64,000 bases of DNA from Bin52 sp965243345 (lineage in GTDB: Bacteria > Pseudomonadota > Alphaproteobacteria > Thalassobaculales > Thalassobaculaceae): positions 4,650,001 to 4,714,000 of the forward strand of contig CBDEUR010000003.1 of the NCBI GenBank assembly GCA_965243345.1, given 5' to 3'. The first letter of the stretch is position 1. Each line of letters starts with the position of its first letter. A program made the position numbers and the translations under genes. Below are positions 44,055 to 53,746 of the stretch, in pieces. Below the pieces are notes generated by a model. It searched no databases, had not been told where the DNA came from, and saw only the letters and a list, made by a program, of their open reading frames with translations.

Positions 44055-45113
44055 TCACTCTATCCGCAGGTCATACCCGAGGCGCTCAAGGCTCGACCGG
44101 CAGGCTTCGGTCAGTGCAATCCGCTCCTCGGCACCGAGATCCCCCAGCTTCGACGGTGTCGGCCGGGGGATCCTTGCCGCCTTCTTCACCCATTCTGCAT
44201 CTTCGAGAGACGGGTCGAGAAAGCGTACGAGCCGCGCGATCTCCTTCTCCGGTTCGTTCTGCATGTCCTCGAACCGCACGCGGAGCACCTTTTCCGGTGG
44301 CAACGTGTCGAGAAACCGGTCGGCCAATTCCACGATGTCCGACCAGAACTTCCCGAATTCGGCAAGCGTAAATTCCCGGTTCCTGGTTCTGCGGAACAGA
44401 AACACGACATACACAAGAAGTTGCATGCGCAGCATCGCCCAGTCCCGGAACGGATGTCCCGAAACCCCTGTCATCGGTTTCAAGGCATCCACCCCATACT
44501 CCCCCATGGTCGCGATATAGCGCATGGCTTCGCGGAAGACGGGGTGCTTCTTCATCGACATGGCGGTGTCGCGCCCGTCGCGGTAGAGATGGATGAACTT
44601 CGCCTCGGGAAACATATCTGCCAACCTGGGCGCATACATCCCGGCGCCGCCCGAGCGCTCAACCCAGATCTTTCGATCGAACTTCTGTCGCAGCCATGTG
44701 AACATCGCCCGATAATGCTCGGCTGCGTACTGGCGCGGCTGCGAGCGGATCACCGGCTCGAGCTCGTCGAGCAGGTCGTCGGGCCGGTCGGTAATATGCG
44801 GCAGCGTGACCCAGGAAATGGGGGGTATCGCCGCGCCGGCATAGCGCCCGCGCGGGGTGCCAGCCGGGTACAGGAGTGCATCGGAGTGACTGCCAAGTTG
44901 CCGGCGTTGCGCCCGTGTCTGCCTGCTGACAATGCCCCACATCTCGTTGCCAGTCAGGCGCCGGAAGTGAAACAGGGCACGGCCCTGCAGGATAAACAAC
45001 TCCGATATGCTGAGAATGTCCGGATGCGAATTCAGGATGTCGGACAGCATGGTCGAACCGCAGCGTCCCGAGCTGACAACAATTGCCGGAGGAATGTCCA
45101 TGACTTGCTTCAC
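44055..45113 (-). CDS. PAPS-dependent sulfotransferase, copy 2
   Basis: This 352-residue protein has the 5'-phosphosulfate loop VVSSGRCGSTMLSDIL (12-27) and the 3'-phosphate motif LYRDGRDTAMSM (about 174-185). It is a paralogue of the gene at 35021-36067. The frame starts with GTG at 45113; an ATG at 45101 is an alternative, and neither has an ideal ribosome site. It converges with the ferritin-like gene and is divergent from the RND gene. No signal peptide is seen. The acceptor is unknown. Confidence 0.88.
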   Translation of the reverse strand: MKQVMDIPPAIVVSSGRCGSTMLSDILNSHPDILSISELFILQGRALFHFRRLTGNEMWGIVSRQTRAQRRQLGSHSDALLYPAGTPRGRYAGAAIPPISWVTLPHITDRPDDLLDELEPVIRSQPRQYAAEHYRAMFTWLRQKFDRKIWVERSGGAGMYAPRLADMFPEAKFIHLYRDGRDTAMSMKKHPVFREAMRYIATMGEYGVDALKPMTGVSGHPFRDWAMLRMQLLVYVVFLFRRTRNREFTLAEFGKFWSDIVELADRFLDTLPPEKVLRVRFEDMQNEPEKEIARLVRFLDPSLEDAEWVKKAARIPRPTPSKLGDLGAEERIALTEACRSSLERLGYDLRIE

Positions 45114-45361
45114 TATCCTTTCTGGCGGGCTCGGATCCGATCGGCACCCGTTCGGCCCGGGATACAGTGCGCATCTGCCCTGCCGGGCATCCGGAATTAT
45201 AGTACAGGATATTTCGTTTCGACGGCGAGAGGGTTTGTCATCTCGGCGCGGAATGCTCCCGACGAAGCCAGTCCGCCAGCGCAGGAACCGCTGGAGAACG
45301 GCCAGGGCATCGTGTTGAAGAGTGCGCCTGATACCGCCCCTGGCGTCGAGGTCCAGAGGCC

Positions 45362-48300
45362 GTGATTGCGTTGTTTGCCCGCCATCCGACGGCGGCGAAC
45401 TTGCTGATGGCGGCGATGCTGGTCATCGGACTGCTCGCACTTGCACGGATGAACAAGCAGTTCTTTCCGGAGTTCGGCATCGACGCGGTCCTCGTATCCG
45501 TGGCGTGGCCCGGGGCCGGGGCGGAGGATGTGGACAACGCCATCGTCCAGGCGATCGATCCGGAGGTCCGGTTCCTCGACCGCGTGAAGCAGGTGGTTTC
45601 CAACTCCCAGGAGGGTCTCGCAAGCATTCGGGTCGTTTTCGAGGCCGGTACCGACATGCAGGCGGCCCTGGCGGACGTGGATGCGGCCGTCGCTCGCGTC
45701 GCGACCCTGCCCGAGGACAGCGAGACACCGTGGGTCCGGCAGGTGGTGCGCTACGAGAACCTGCTGCGCATCGTGCTCGCCGGGGACCTGCCGGAAAGCA
45801 CGCTGAAGACATGGGCGAGGCGGATGCGCGACGGACTGCTCCGCGCCGGGGTTGAAGAAGTGGAGATGGTCGGCGCCCGTGGCGAGTGGATCCTGGTGGA
45901 GGCAGACCAGCGGGAGCTGTTGGCGCTTGACCTGCCTGTGTCGGAGATTTCGCGGCGCATCGCGGGCGCCTCGCGCGACATTCCGGGCGGTGATGTCGGC
46001 GGGCGTTCGGTCGCGCGCGTCCGCTCGCTCGGCCTCGCCCGAACGGCGGAGGAAGTGGCCGCCGTCGAGGTCCGGGCCTTCCCGGACGGACGCAGGCTGG
46101 CCGTGGGCGAGGTCGCGGAGGTTTCCGCGGCGTGGAACGAGGACCAGCCGCGGGTCTGGTTTGACGGTCGCCCGGCGGTCGAGCTGATCGTCAAGCGGGC
46201 GTCGACGGCCGACGCGCTCGAAACGGCCGAGGCGGCCAACCGGTTCGTAGACGGTTTCGTGCCAACCTTGCCCCCGGGGGTCGTGGTTCACCGCTACGAC
46301 GAGTCGGCGGAACTGATCGATCAGCGCATCGACCTGCTGGTCCGCAACGGCGCGGGCGGCATGATCATCGTGCTGATCGTGCTGGTCGTCTTCCTGAACC
46401 TGCGCACGGCGATCTGGGTGGCGGCCGGCATTCCGGCTGTCCTGCTCGCCGCGATGGCGCTCGCCTGGGCGCTCGGGCATACGATCAACATGGTCATCCT
46501 GTTCGGCACCATACTCGCCATCGGCCTCGTGGTGGATGACGCCATCGTGGTGGCCGAACACGCCGAAACCCGCGCGCGCCGGGGCGACAGTCCCCTGGAG
46601 GCGGCGATGCAGGGAGCCCGGCGCATGGCGGGCCCGGTATTCAGCTCCAGCCTCACTACCGTCGCCGCCTTCCTGCCGCTGGTCCTGATCGGCGGCATCA
46701 TCGGGCAGATCATCCGGGAAATCCCGGTCATCGTCGTGCTGGCGTTGCTGGTGAGCCTCGTGGAGTGCTTTCTGGTGCTGCCCTGCCATCTGCGCTACTC
46801 GCTCGCTGCGACGGCCACCGCCCCGGAGGGGCGCGCATCACGCTTTCGCCGGAGTTTCGACGCGGGCTTCCGCCGGTTCCGCGAGGGGCCGTTCCGGCGC
46901 ACGGTCGCCCGCGCGCTCGTCCACCGCTACCTGGTGCTGGCGCTCGCGGTCGGCCTCTTCCTCGTCAGCCTCGGTATTGCCGCGAGCGGGCGCATCGGCT
47001 TCACCTTCTTCCCGTCGGTTGAGCCGAACACCATCTTTGCCAACCTCCGCATGGTTCCGGGCGCGACCCGCGAGGAAACGCTGGAACGCCTGCTTCAGGT
47101 GGAGCGGGGCGCCCACTCCGCCGCCGAGTCTTTCGGCGATCCCGGTCTTGTGCATACCTCCCTGGTGGTTCAGGGCATACAACGCGATCAGGCCCTGTCG
47201 GGACTCCGGCGGCGTGACGACACGGTGGGGGCAGTGGTCGTCCAACTGATCGAATCCGACCAGCGCGACGTGCGCACGGAGTCCTTCGTACAGGTCTGGC
47301 GGGACCATGTCGGAGAGCTTCTCGGGGCCGATGCGCTGACCGTCCGCTCCGCGACCGCCGGGCCGCCCGGCCGCGAGGTCGACGTGCGCCTCGCCGGCGA
47401 CAGCCTGGCCGTGCTGAAGGCCGCCGCCGGGCGTGTGAAGGCCCTGCTTGCAACCTATCCGGGGGTGAGCGCCATCGGCGACAACCTCGCCTATGGCAGC
47501 CGCGAAATGCAGCTTCGGGTGACGCCGGCGGGCCGGGCGATGGGTTTCGACGTCGCGCGGGCGGGCAGCCAGCTCCGCAATGCGCTCGAGGGTGACACCG
47601 CGCTCCGCTTCGCCAGGGGCGACGAGGAGGTCGAGGTCAGGGTCCGACGGAAGGAGCAGACCGGCGGGCTCCGCGCCCTCTACCTCTTCGGGCCGGACGG
47701 GACCGAGGCGCCGCTGGGCGCCGTCATGGAGTTGACGGAGGCCAGCAGCTTCGATGTCATTCGTCGAGAGCGGGGCCGGCGCGAGGTCTCGGTGACGGCA
47801 GAAGTGGACGAGACGGTCACCACCGGGAACGGCGTGCTCGCAGCCCTCGCACGCGACGGCATCGCCGACATCGCCGCGGAGGCCGGCCTCGAATTGCGCT
47901 TCGCCGGCAAGGCGGAGGAGCAGGCGGAGACCTTCGCCGACATGGGAGTCGGCGCCGCCATCGGACTGGCGGGGATGTTCCTCGTTCTGGCCTGGATCTT
48001 CGGCAGCTACACCCGGCCGGTGGCGATCCTCTCCGTGGTGCCACTCGGCTTCATCGGAGTTTCGCTCGGCCACTACTTCACCGGCTTCGACCTTACGGTC
48101 CTGTCGATCATCGGCATGATCGGGCTCTCTGGCATCGTCATCAACGATTCCATCGTGCTGATCGTGGCAATTGCCGATCGCGAGGAGGAAGGCAGGCCAT
48201 CGCTGCAGGCCATAGAGGACGGGGCCTGCGACCGCTTTCGCGCAGTGTTGCTGACCTCGCTCACCACCATCAGCGGCCTGCTGCCGCTCTGCTTCGAGAC

Positions 48301-48439
48301 CAGCCTGCAGGCGCAGTTCCTGATCCCCGTGGCGCTCACCATCGTGGCCGGGCTCGCGGTGGCGACCGTGCTCATCCTGTTCGTCGTGCCGGCCATGCTG
48401 GCTGTCGGGCAGGATCTGCGGCGCCTGGCGGTGAACTGA
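45362..48439 (+). CDS. RND efflux transporter, AcrB-like (HAE family)
   Basis: This 1025-residue inner-membrane pump has the RND opening (FARHPTAANLLMAAMLVIGL), two periplasmic porter domains and two helix blocks. The proton-relay aspartates are present in GLVVDDAIVVAEH. The second half has IIGMIGLSGIVINDSIVLIV. It starts with GTG at 45362. Unusually there is no periplasmic adaptor gene next to it on either side and no outer-membrane channel. The group with FPEFGIDAV and RVVFEAGTD is usually encoded with such an adaptor, so it may borrow one from elsewhere. Confidence 0.9.
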   Translation: MIALFARHPTAANLLMAAMLVIGLLALARMNKQFFPEFGIDAVLVSVAWPGAGAEDVDNAIVQAIDPEVRFLDRVKQVVSNSQEGLASIRVVFEAGTDMQAALADVDAAVARVATLPEDSETPWVRQVVRYENLLRIVLAGDLPESTLKTWARRMRDGLLRAGVEEVEMVGARGEWILVEADQRELLALDLPVSEISRRIAGASRDIPGGDVGGRSVARVRSLGLARTAEEVAAVEVRAFPDGRRLAVGEVAEVSAAWNEDQPRVWFDGRPAVELIVKRASTADALETAEAANRFVDGFVPTLPPGVVVHRYDESAELIDQRIDLLVRNGAGGMIIVLIVLVVFLNLRTAIWVAAGIPAVLLAAMALAWALGHTINMVILFGTILAIGLVVDDAIVVAEHAETRARRGDSPLEAAMQGARRMAGPVFSSSLTTVAAFLPLVLIGGIIGQIIREIPVIVVLALLVSLVECFLVLPCHLRYSLAATATAPEGRASRFRRSFDAGFRRFREGPFRRTVARALVHRYLVLALAVGLFLVSLGIAASGRIGFTFFPSVEPNTIFANLRMVPGATREETLERLLQVERGAHSAAESFGDPGLVHTSLVVQGIQRDQALSGLRRRDDTVGAVVVQLIESDQRDVRTESFVQVWRDHVGELLGADALTVRSATAGPPGREVDVRLAGDSLAVLKAAAGRVKALLATYPGVSAIGDNLAYGSREMQLRVTPAGRAMGFDVARAGSQLRNALEGDTALRFARGDEEVEVRVRRKEQTGGLRALYLFGPDGTEAPLGAVMELTEASSFDVIRRERGRREVSVTAEVDETVTTGNGVLAALARDGIADIAAEAGLELRFAGKAEEQAETFADMGVGAAIGLAGMFLVLAWIFGSYTRPVAILSVVPLGFIGVSLGHYFTGFDLTVLSIIGMIGLSGIVINDSIVLIVAIADREEEGRPSLQAIEDGACDRFRAVLLTSLTTISGLLPLCFETSLQAQFLIPVALTIVAGLAVATVLILFVVPAMLAVGQDLRRLAVN

Positions 48440-48761
48440 TGCCGGCGACCTGGATCTGCCACCCCCGGAGAACCCGATGGCGGCGCACGCGCTGTCGCGT
48501 ATCGCCGGTGACCAAGGTTCCGGGGGAGGGGCCGGCTACGGTCCGGTGCCATCTGACACCCTGGAGGGTGACGGGCGAACTCCCGGGTTCCCTCCACGGT
48601 TCGCAAACGGATGCATCCCGGTGCGCCATGGCTCCGTGGATCCAGCGGATCCCGGGGCCGACTTGCGGTTTGCTCCATGTGTCCGGTGCGGGTATCGATA
48701 CGCAGGCAACGGGACAGGTGTGGCCAGCGGGATCATGGTGCAGTGGCAGGAAGGGGCAGGG
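48440..48761 (+). other. Leader region upstream of cysD
   Basis: I see no gene in these 322 bases, although the cysD frame is open back to 48477. The segment at 48545-48600 is rich in local self-complementarity, including the 14-base palindrome CACCCTGGAGGGTG (48557-48570) and CGGG-CCCG just after. It may be a structured 5' leader. It does not match a riboswitch consensus that I can recall. Confidence 0.4.
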
Positions 48762-49655
48762 ATGACGCACCTCGATCGCCTCGAGTCCGAGAGTATCCAC
48801 ATCTTCCGGGAGGTGGCCGCGGAGTTTCGCAGGCCGGTCATGCTGTATTCGATCGGCAAGGATTCGGGCGTCATGCTGCACCTGGCGCTCAAGGCCTTTG
48901 CGCCGGGCAGGCTGCCGTTTCCGCTGCTGCACGTCGACACCACCTGGAAGTTCCGGGAGATGATCCGGTTTCGCGACGCAACGGCAGCGCGTCTCGGCCT
49001 CGACCTGATCGTCCACGTCAACCGGGACGGCGTGGATCGCGGCATCAACCCGATCACCCATGGTCCGGGCCTGCACACCGACGTGATGAAGACCGAGGCG
49101 CTGAAACAGGCGCTTGAGCGGCATGGTTTCGACGCCGCTTTCGGCGGCGCCCGGCGTGACGAGGAGAAGTCGCGCGCCAAGGAGCGGGTGTTTTCCTTCC
49201 GCGACCGGGCACATCGCTGGGATCCCAGGAACCAGCGTCCGGAACCGTGGTCGCTCTACAATACCCGCATCTCGCCCGGCGAGAGCGTGCGGGTCTTCCC
49301 GCTGTCGAACTGGACCGAGCTCGACGTGTGGCAGTACATCCACCGCGAGGCCATTCCCGTGGTGCCGCTGTACTTCGCGGCCCGGCGCCCGGTGGTGGAA
49401 CGCGACGGCCAGCTGATCATGGTTGACGACGACCGCCTGCCGCTCCACCCCGGAGAGGAACCGGAGGACCGGCTGGTCCGCTTCCGCACGCTCGGCTGCT
49501 ACCCGCTGACCGGGGCGGTGGCCTCGGGCGCGGCCACGGTACGGGACATCGTGCTCGAGCTGTCGCGGAGCGCGGTCTCCGAACGCCAGGGCAGGGCGAT
49601 CGACCACGACCGGCCCGGATCGATGGAGAGGAAGAAGATGGAGGGGTACTTCTGA
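48762..49655 (+). CDS. cysD: Sulfate adenylyltransferase subunit 2
   Basis: This 297-residue catalytic subunit makes adenosine phosphosulfate (APS) from ATP and sulfate. It has the PP-loop variant YSIGKDSGVMLHLALKAF, LLHVDTTWKFREM, INPITHGPGLHTDVMKTEAL, the RRDEEKSRAKER motif and the C-terminal MERKKMEGYF. The ATG at 48762 has an AAGGGGCAGG site. Its TGA overlaps the next ATG (TGATG), so it is coupled to cysNC. Confidence 0.95.
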   Translation: MTHLDRLESESIHIFREVAAEFRRPVMLYSIGKDSGVMLHLALKAFAPGRLPFPLLHVDTTWKFREMIRFRDATAARLGLDLIVHVNRDGVDRGINPITHGPGLHTDVMKTEALKQALERHGFDAAFGGARRDEEKSRAKERVFSFRDRAHRWDPRNQRPEPWSLYNTRISPGESVRVFPLSNWTELDVWQYIHREAIPVVPLYFAARRPVVERDGQLIMVDDDRLPLHPGEEPEDRLVRFRTLGCYPLTGAVASGAATVRDIVLELSRSAVSERQGRAIDHDRPGSMERKKMEGYF

Positions 49656-51568
49656 TGCCGACCGATACAGACACGGTGCGTGCGCCGGAAGACATCGACG
49701 CCTTTCTTGCCGCCCAGGACCGCAAGGACCAGCTGCGGTTCGTCATCTGCGGGTCGGTGGACGACGGCAAGTCCACCCTGCTGGGCCGGCTGCTCTACGA
49801 CTCGAAGACGGTTTTCGAGGACCAGGTCTCCGCTGCCAGGAGCGAGAGCCGGACCTACGGCACCCAGGGCGACGCGGTCGATCTCGCCCTGCTCGTCGAC
49901 GGCCTGCAGGCCGAGCGCGAGCAGGGCATCACCATTGATGTCGCCTACCGCTACTTCGAGAGCGACCGGCGCAGGTTCATCGCCATCGACACCCCGGGTC
50001 ACGAGCAATACACGCGCAACATGGCCACGGGCGCCTCGAATGCCGATATCGCGCTGGTGCTGGTCGATGCCCGCAAGGGGATCCTGACCCAGACGCGGCG
50101 GCACGCCTACATCGTCCGGCTGCTGGGCATTCGCCGGGTTGTTCTCGCCGTCAACAAGATGGACCTGGCCGGCTACGACCAGGATGTGTTCCGCTCGATC
50201 GCCGCGGACTTCGGGACACTCGCCGATGCCCTCGACCTGGCGGAGGTCACGGCCGTTCCGCTGTCCGCGCTCAAGGGCGAGAACGTCCTTGTCCGCGGCG
50301 GTTCCATGCCGTGGTACCGGGGCCCGACGCTGATGGAGGTGCTGGAGGCGGTTCCGGTCGGCGACGGGGAGCAGGCGGGCGCGTTCCGGCTGCCCGTCCA
50401 GTGGGTCAATCGCCCCAATCCGGATTTTCGCGGCTTCAGCGGCACCGTGGCATCGGGTTCGGTCCGCCGGGGGGAAGCGGTGGTCGTCAGTCCGTCGGGC
50501 AGGCAGACGGCGGTCGCGCGCATCCTGGGCCCGTCCGGCGACCTGGAGCAGGCCGTGGCCGGGCAGGCGGTCACCCTGGTTCTCGCCGACGAGGTCGACG
50601 TGAGCCGCGGGGACATGCTCGCAGCGGCCGACCGGCCGCCGGAACTGTCCGACCAGCTCGCTGCCCACCTGGTCTGGATGGACACGCATCCGATGCTGCC
50701 GGGGCGGCCGTACCTGGTCCGTTTCGCATCCGCTTCCGCCGTCGCCCAGGTCACCGACCTGACCCACAGGATCGACGTCGACACGATGGGCCGGCTTGCC
50801 GCCAAGTCGCTGCACCTGAACGAGGTCGGGTACTGCAAGCTGTCGCTGGACCGCCCGGTCCCGTTCGACGCCTATTCGGTCAACAGGAAGACGGGCGCCT
50901 TCGTCCTCATCGACCGGTTCACCAATGCGACCGTCGGCGCCGGCATTGCCGCCTTCGGGTTGCGGCGTGCCGGCAACATCGTCTGGCAGGACATGAGGAT
51001 CGACAAGGCGATGCGCGCACGCGCGATCGGTCAGCGGCCCTGCGTGCTCTGGATGACCGGGCTGTCCGGTGCCGGCAAGTCGACCATTGCCGACCGGGTG
51101 GAACAGAAGCTGCATCTGACCGGCATGCACACCTACCTGCTGGACGGTGACAACGTCAGGCACGGACTGAACAAGGACCTCGGCTTTACCGACCAGGACC
51201 GGGTCGAGAACATACGCCGGGTGGCCGAGGTGGCGAAGTTGATGGTCGATGCCGGCCTGGTCGTGATCGTTTCCTTCATCTCCCCGTTCCGCTCGGAACG
51301 GGAACTGGCGCGCGGCCTGCTGGAAGCGGGCGAGTTCCACGAGGTCTTCGTCGACACGCCGCTCGCGGTCTGCGAGGAGCGCGACCCGAAGGGTCTGTAT
51401 GCGCGGGCCCGCAAGGGAGAACTCGTCCGGTTTACCGGCATCGACTCGCCCTACGAACCACCGCTCGCACCGGCATTGAGGATCGATACGACGGCGCTGA
51501 CGGTCGACCAGGCCGCCGACGAGGTGATCCGGCTGCTGGAAGAGACCCACTCCGGTGTGGATGGATAG
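49655..51568 (+). CDS. cysNC: Bifunctional sulfate adenylyltransferase subunit 1 / APS kinase
   Basis: This 637-residue fusion couples GTP hydrolysis to APS formation (CysN, residues about 25-450) and then phosphorylates APS to PAPS (CysC, about 460-635). The CysN part has the G motifs GSVDDGKSTLLGRLLYD, DTPGHEQYTRN and NKMDLAGYD. The CysC part has the P-loop TGLSGAGKSTIADRVEQKL, DGDNVRHGLNKDLGF and VIVSFISPFRSER. It supplies PAPS for the sulfotransferases on either side. A decayed second APS kinase lies at 34455-34926. Confidence 0.96.
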   Translation: MPTDTDTVRAPEDIDAFLAAQDRKDQLRFVICGSVDDGKSTLLGRLLYDSKTVFEDQVSAARSESRTYGTQGDAVDLALLVDGLQAEREQGITIDVAYRYFESDRRRFIAIDTPGHEQYTRNMATGASNADIALVLVDARKGILTQTRRHAYIVRLLGIRRVVLAVNKMDLAGYDQDVFRSIAADFGTLADALDLAEVTAVPLSALKGENVLVRGGSMPWYRGPTLMEVLEAVPVGDGEQAGAFRLPVQWVNRPNPDFRGFSGTVASGSVRRGEAVVVSPSGRQTAVARILGPSGDLEQAVAGQAVTLVLADEVDVSRGDMLAAADRPPELSDQLAAHLVWMDTHPMLPGRPYLVRFASASAVAQVTDLTHRIDVDTMGRLAAKSLHLNEVGYCKLSLDRPVPFDAYSVNRKTGAFVLIDRFTNATVGAGIAAFGLRRAGNIVWQDMRIDKAMRARAIGQRPCVLWMTGLSGAGKSTIADRVEQKLHLTGMHTYLLDGDNVRHGLNKDLGFTDQDRVENIRRVAEVAKLMVDAGLVVIVSFISPFRSERELARGLLEAGEFHEVFVDTPLAVCEERDPKGLYARARKGELVRFTGIDSPYEPPLAPALRIDTTALTVDQAADEVIRLLEETHSGVDG

Positions 51569-51929
51569 ACCGGCGCGGGCGGATCCGGCCTGCGGCGGCT
51601 GCACGGCGGGTGTTCCGCGCTCGCGCGGGGACGAATCGTCGCGCTGGTACGCCTCGCGGGCGACGATCCCGTGTTCAACGCCCGGATTGCAGCGCCGGGC
51701 GCCCTGGCTCAATGCCTGTTTTCCGGTGATCGGCTCGTTGATGTCAGCCGGTTATCACCCCGTCCATTGCTTCCCGTTTCACTCCGCCGCTGCGCGGATG
51801 TCCGGAACACCGATATGCGCGTAACGTGGCGTCATCTGTACGCCGGAGTGGGGGGCGCAAGAATCACCGGCTTCGCCGTCAGGGCGCATGCGATCGGGCG
51901 CAAGGTCCACGTGGTCAGACGCGGCGGCC
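51569..51929. other. Non-coding stretch after cysNC
   Basis: I see nothing I can support in these 361 bases. They end in the istB remnant and are likely part of the decayed insertion-sequence region. Confidence 0.45.
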
Positions 51930-52109
51930 GTCGGGCAGCTCCTCTCCCTCCACATGCGCCGGCTCTACCAGCGAGCCTTCACCGTCATCACCACAAACCC
52001 CGCCTTCGCCGACCCCAAGATGACCGCAGCCCTGCTCGATCATCTCCCCCATAACTGCGAGATCATCGGGACCCGCGACGAGAGCTGGCGCTTCGAGAAC
52101 CGATCCTGA
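51930..52109 (+). mobile_element. IS21-family IstB ATPase remnant
   Basis: The frame ending at 52109 reads LLSLHMRRLYQRAFTVITTN, then PAFADPKMTAALLDHLPHNC, then EIIGTRDESWRFENRS. This follows the end of IstB, the IS21 transposition helper (a LLF-LIS-LYERTS-I-TTN, then DAKMTTALLDRLTHHC, then ETGN-SWRFKNR pattern). The GEW..VFGD segment normally found before DAKMT is missing and nothing upstream resembles the Walker motifs or IstA. It is a short C-terminal fragment, evidence of past transposition at this place. Confidence 0.75.
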
Positions 52110-52276
52110 TCCGGCCTCCCCTGCGGCCCGGTTGCCCCGGTGGGCCAACAGGCCCCGTACCCGTCACAGCACCCCCGTTGCAGCACGGTTGTGCCGTGAT
52201 GGGTACGGGGGGTGTCATCGACGTTCGGGCAGGTCTCGGACTACTGGCAATTCGGCCTCGCCCCATCAGCGTCCCG

Positions 52277-53408
52277 CTACCGGAGGGCACCCCGTGCCCT
52301 CTCGACCATTCCGCAGAGCAGTGTGCGCAGTCTGGCACGCCTCCTGGACAAGATTCCGTGGACCATTTCCCGGAAATGCCGCGATGCTCCGAAGTGACGG
52401 GCGATCTCCTCGCTGGGGACACGCCGTAGCTTCTGCACTGCCGGGCGCCGCTCGAGCAGGACAGCGGGCAGTCCGCGGATGGCGTCACGATAGGCCCTCA
52501 GCAGCGTGATGCGACGACCGAGCATGCCGTCGGTGATCAGGATCCGCAGCAACAGCAGGAGAAAGGCAGGGAGGTTCCTGAGCAGCAGGTCGGTCGGCAT
52601 GTTCTTGAAGAACGACCAGATCAGGTTCCGGTAGCCGTGGTAGATCTGGAACTCGCTCGTCATTCCGGCTGACGCGGAACCGACGTGATGGACAACCGCA
52701 TCGGCGACATGCAGGCACCTGTGACCGGCGAGGCGCAACTTGAACGACAGGTCGACGTCCTCGAAGTAGCAGAAGTACGACTCCTCGAAACCTCCGACCT
52801 CCTTGAACGCCTCCCTGTCATAGAGTGCAGCTGCGGCACAGGCGCCGAATACCTCGTCAGAAATGTGCACGGCCAGGTCGGCCGGCACCATGTGGTCCCG
52901 TCGCCATGCGAGTCCGTTGCGCGCCAGCATGTCGCCCGTACCATCGAGGACGTCGCCCCGGCCCTGCAGGTGTTCCGGGGGCTCGAACAGGTACTGGTGC
53001 GATCCGAAGAACGAGAACTCCGGACGGGATTCCGCAGCGTGCAACAGTCGTTCCAGCCAGTCAGGCGCGGGGAAGGCGTCGTTGTTGAGCAACGCGATCC
53101 GGGAGGATCGTGCGATCTCCACGGCGCGGTTGTTGGCAACGGCGAACCCGGTGTTGCGTCCAAGATCAAGGATCCGGAAGCGGGGGGTCGTCGGGGACAT
53201 GCGCGAGTGACCCGTCGTGCGAGCCGTTGTCGACGACGATGACCTCGAAATCGGTCACGGTCTGGGCACGCAGGTGCCCCATGCACTTTCGCAGGTACTC
53301 TCCACCGTTGTAATTCACGACGATCACGGACACGGACAGATCCGCTTCGCCGGCGCGTGCCTTTTCGCCTCCGACCGACGCCAGGAGCGGATCACACTGC
53401 GAATTCAC
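52277..53408 (-). pseudogene. Family 2 glycosyltransferase with a +1 frameshift in a C6 run
   Basis: The N-terminal part is in one frame (SVSVIVVNYNGGEYLRKCMG, then FEVIVVDNGSHDGSLAHVPDD), the GT2 donor-binding region. The rest is in another (PRFRILDLGRNTGFAVANNR, then LLNNDAFPAPDW, FCYFEDVDLSFKLRLAG), which includes the acceptor-side ED motif. The shift falls exactly at a run of six G on the plus strand (53182-53187, C6 in the gene). With five, the frames join as DDPRFRILDLG and give one protein of about 376 residues from a GTG at 53408. It may be a true mutation, a phase-variable tract or a sequence error. The start is not certain. Confidence 0.72.
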
Positions 53409-53746
53409 TGACGGAAATCCCGGAGAACTGCACGGTGCCGCGGGTACGGGACCAGGCAGGCCCTGTCCGGGGATGAATGCGGACTTTTCCGGGGCCCCGG
53501 CCGCATCGGGATACGGCCATCGCCGCTTCGGGCAGGGTCCGGCCAGACACTCCCGGACACTCGGGGCCATCGGCCCGGCGATGACGGCCCCGCATTCCCG
53601 GCCGGTTCCCAGGGGAGCCAACCGGGGGCGATTTGTTGATCATGACATCGATCCGGGCACCTTCGTGCAGGTCCTGTGCCCATGGTCAGGCTCTCCGTCA
53701 ACAGTGTGGAGCCTCGTACACCACGGCCGGACAGGCCCGTGCCCGC
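53409..53746. other. Non-coding stretch between two glycosyltransferase genes
   Basis: These 338 bases hold no supported gene. Frames on both strands are spurious. The part next to 53408 should carry the promoter of the frameshifted glycosyltransferase gene. Confidence 0.4.

Noticed and set aside
45114..45361. Possible truncated efflux adaptor before the RND gene
   Set aside because: The plus-strand frame ending in PGVEVQRP only vaguely resembles an adaptor C-terminus and has no lipoyl or hairpin segment.
43767..45365. 532-residue open frame on the plus strand
   Set aside because: It is the reverse of the sulfotransferase gene at 44055-45113, whose catalytic motifs are intact on the minus strand.
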